Assembly (NCBI GenBank): GCA_002726515.1 | Contig: PBTE01000096.1 | Location: 1-34,778 of the forward strand | DNA: 34,778 nucleotides | Direction: 5' to 3' | Origin: Planctomycetaceae bacterium | Lineage (GTDB): Bacteria > Planctomycetota > Planctomycetia > Pirellulales > Pirellulaceae | In this document: positions 33,432 to 34,778 of the stretch, one piece after another | Layout: each line of letters starts with the position of its first letter | Position numbering within the stretch: the stretch's first letter is position 1 | Position numbers and translations under genes: made by a program | Notes under the pieces: model-generated | Databases searched by the model: none | What the model was told of the DNA's origin: nothing | The model's input: the letters and a program-made list of their open reading frames with translations, nothing else

Positions 33432-34778
33432 ATGAAATCACCTTCTCAAATGCAGACGTGTCTTCGGCTCCTGGCTTGTGCCACCCTGTTCGTGGCTCTC
33501 TTGAATGTGCTCAATGCGTTATCTGTTTGTCGGGCGCATGAACGGGTGAATGTCGGCGGGGACTGTGAAATTGTTTGCAAGGCTCAACCCGCCATCGAAT
33601 CCAGTAAAGACACTGATTTAGACGAGAGTGGGACAGTGCGTCAATCGGAGAACGAAATCCAATGGACCAAGGTCTACGAACCTGCTGGGACACCGGTCGA
33701 CGAAGTTTCCGGCAACGATTGGCAGAAGTCGAACAGGGACTTTACTGGAGAGACTTCCGTTAGTGAGAAGCGAGTCTTCGGTAGCGTGGCTCTTGTCGGT
33801 GATTCACTTCTGTCGTTTCTGGAGAATGATTTTCCAACTACGGCGGTCGGTCACCTATCGCACACCGGTTCTGAAAAGCCGAGCGGTGATTTTGCAGAAC
33901 AGACTCTCGTCAGCGGGGAACGACTCCTTGGTAGTGTTGTTGCCGTCGGTGAATCATTGATGCCTTCTCTGAAAATACCTGTGTCTCCTGAGGAAGTGAT
34001 GGACGTCGCTCAGCGGGTGGAGCATCCAGAGCAGACTGTGTCAGTCGGACAAAATCCGGTTCTTAAGACAGAGTTAAACGAACTGGAAAGTCGCTTGTGC
34101 CAAGAGATCTCCGGGATCATAAAACAATTGACTCTGGACATCGGTGGAGTGAAACAAGTGCTGGGCAGGGTCGAGGAGACGGTTCCGACCAAGGAAATGG
34201 GAGAGGAGGTCAACCAGCGTTTGGGGCGTATCGAGGATTCTTTCCTGAGAGTATCCGATCTGGTTGGACACATCGATTCGACGACTCCCGAGATCGAGAG
34301 TCTGGAGGCACACTTCACGCAACTGCGTGAACAGGTCGCTTCTGCCCAGGCAGAGCTTCATCGAAACAGCCAAGGGGTCGTGGAAATCGGGGGTGCGTTC
34401 GGCACACGCCTGGATGAGTTGGAGGGCATTCTGCACAGGGTCATCGCCAAGTGGGACAGCGACCAGTCGGACCTGGCCCAGCGGTTCAGCCACCTGCAGG
34501 ATTTCCAACCCGACCAATTGAATGACTTCAACGAGCGTCTGGGTCGCATTGAGGATTCCTTCCTGAAAGTATCCGATCAGGTTCGACACATCGATTTGAC
34601 GACTCCCGAGATCGAGAGTCTGGAGGCACACTTCACGCAACTGCGTGAGCAGGTCGCCTCTGCCCAGGCGGAACTCGATCGAAACAATCAAGGGGTTGCG
34701 GAAATCGGAGGTGCGTTCGGCACACGCCTGGATAAATTGGAGGGCATTCTGGACGGGGTCATCAACAAGTGGGACAGC
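33432..34778 (+). CDS. Membrane-anchored coiled-coil protein with tandem repeats, C-terminus beyond window
   Basis: The frame from ATG 33432 is open to the last base (449 codons). An N-terminal hydrophobic segment (about residues 10-30, CLRLLACATLFVALLNVL) acts as a signal peptide or anchor. Residues about 103-180 contain a 50-residue duplication (SEKRVFGSVALVGDSLLSFL and SGERLLGSVVAVGESLMPSL). From about 215 the sequence is strongly helical with heptad-like spacing (LNELESRL, LGRVEETV). From residue 263 a 106-residue unit starting RLGRIEDSFL is repeated; the second copy, at 369, is still running at the window edge. No known domain name is recognised. A later start, ATG 33450, is possible and neither has a Shine-Dalgarno. 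It could be a structural or surface-spanning filament protein; this is inference. Confidence 0.78.
   Translation, partial: MKSPSQMQTCLRLLACATLFVALLNVLNALSVCRAHERVNVGGDCEIVCKAQPAIESSKDTDLDESGTVRQSENEIQWTKVYEPAGTPVDEVSGNDWQKSNRDFTGETSVSEKRVFGSVALVGDSLLSFLENDFPTTAVGHLSHTGSEKPSGDFAEQTLVSGERLLGSVVAVGESLMPSLKIPVSPEEVMDVAQRVEHPEQTVSVGQNPVLKTELNELESRLCQEISGIIKQLTLDIGGVKQVLGRVEETVPTKEMGEEVNQRLGRIEDSFLRVSDLVGHIDSTTPEIESLEAHFTQLREQVASAQAELHRNSQGVVEIGGAFGTRLDELEGILHRVIAKWDSDQSDLAQRFSHLQDFQPDQLNDFNERLGRIEDSFLKVSDQVRHIDLTTPEIESLEAHFTQLREQVASAQAELDRNNQGVAEIGGAFGTRLDKLEGILDGVINKWDS
33738..33971 (+). repeat. Degenerate 150-bp (50-codon) duplication inside the coiled-coil gene
   Basis: The unit starting at 33738 (DFTGETSVSEKR in translation) recurs at 33888 (DFAEQTLVSGER). 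Both continue with a GSVxxVGxSL segment. The second copy is visible for about 28 codons. The spacing is exactly 150 bases. Confidence 0.6.
34218..34535 (+). repeat. 318-bp (106-codon) tandem repeat, copy 1
   Basis: In-frame unit beginning RLGRIEDSFLRVSDLVGHID and including EIESLEAHFTQLREQVASAQ and IGGAFGTRLDELEGIL. Copy 2 follows immediately. Confidence 0.9.
34536..34778 (+). repeat. 318-bp tandem repeat, copy 2 (cut by window edge)
   Basis: Nearly identical to copy 1 at nucleotide level over long stretches; for example the segment after 34600 repeats that after 34282. It starts exactly 318 bases after copy 1. High similarity points to recent expansion or gene conversion. Confidence 0.9.

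Noticed and set aside
34074..34691. 205-codon minus-strand frame with internal repeats
   Set aside because: It is the antisense shadow of the 318-bp tandem repeats of the plus-strand coiled-coil gene, which continues to the window edge.

Overview
The window looks like a chromosomal piece of a planctomycete (Planctomycetota, Pirellulales-like; the exact genus cannot be read from it). Three things point that way. There is a Tad/Flp pilus locus with planctomycete-style gene content. There is a large secreted protein combining PEP-CTERM sorting signals, dockerin-like calcium repeats and PEP-CTERM-associated repeats. Several small secreted or membrane proteins of unknown function also fit. Start codons are often not preceded by a clear Shine-Dalgarno site, and GTG/TTG starts occur.

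Layout. 1-2080: a macro-domain gene cut by the left edge, a UPF0104-type flippase-like membrane protein (both minus), and a tRNA-Ala(GGC) with a terminator. 2877-12401 (plus): a nearly complete tad locus in the order flp pilin, 36-codon mini-ORF, cpaA/tadV prepilin peptidase, tadE, cpaB, cpaC secretin, cpaE/tadZ, cpaF/tadA, tadB, tadC. A terminator-like hairpin lies just after the pilin gene, which would allow more pilin than assembly machinery. 12411-17919: a conserved 99-aa membrane-anchored protein, a 1290-aa LplT-PlsC-AMP-ligase fusion for phospholipid re-acylation, an AMMECR1 protein, and a eukaryotic-type cyclophilin with a lipobox. 18069-26031: an 834-aa lipoprotein of unknown function, a YbjQ-family protein, a 470-aa exported protein, a carbon-nitrogen hydrolase interrupted by a +1 frameshift, and an FGGY sugar kinase.

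26280-31829 (minus) is the most unusual gene: 1849 codons made of two head-to-tail copies (period about 2.8 kb) of a complete PEP-CTERM/dockerin exoprotein. A full PEP-CTERM sorting signal and a second signal-peptide-like segment end up in the middle of one open frame. After about 1.6 kb with no convincing gene, which includes a T-rich stretch with a recurring short motif, a membrane-anchored coiled-coil protein with 106-residue tandem repeats starts at 33432 and runs off the right edge.

As a whole, the window is rich in cell-surface functions: pilus assembly, exported repeat proteins and lipoproteins. The tad locus is a recognised system. The fused tandem exoprotein and the tandem-repeat coiled-coil protein are the best candidates for something not described before.
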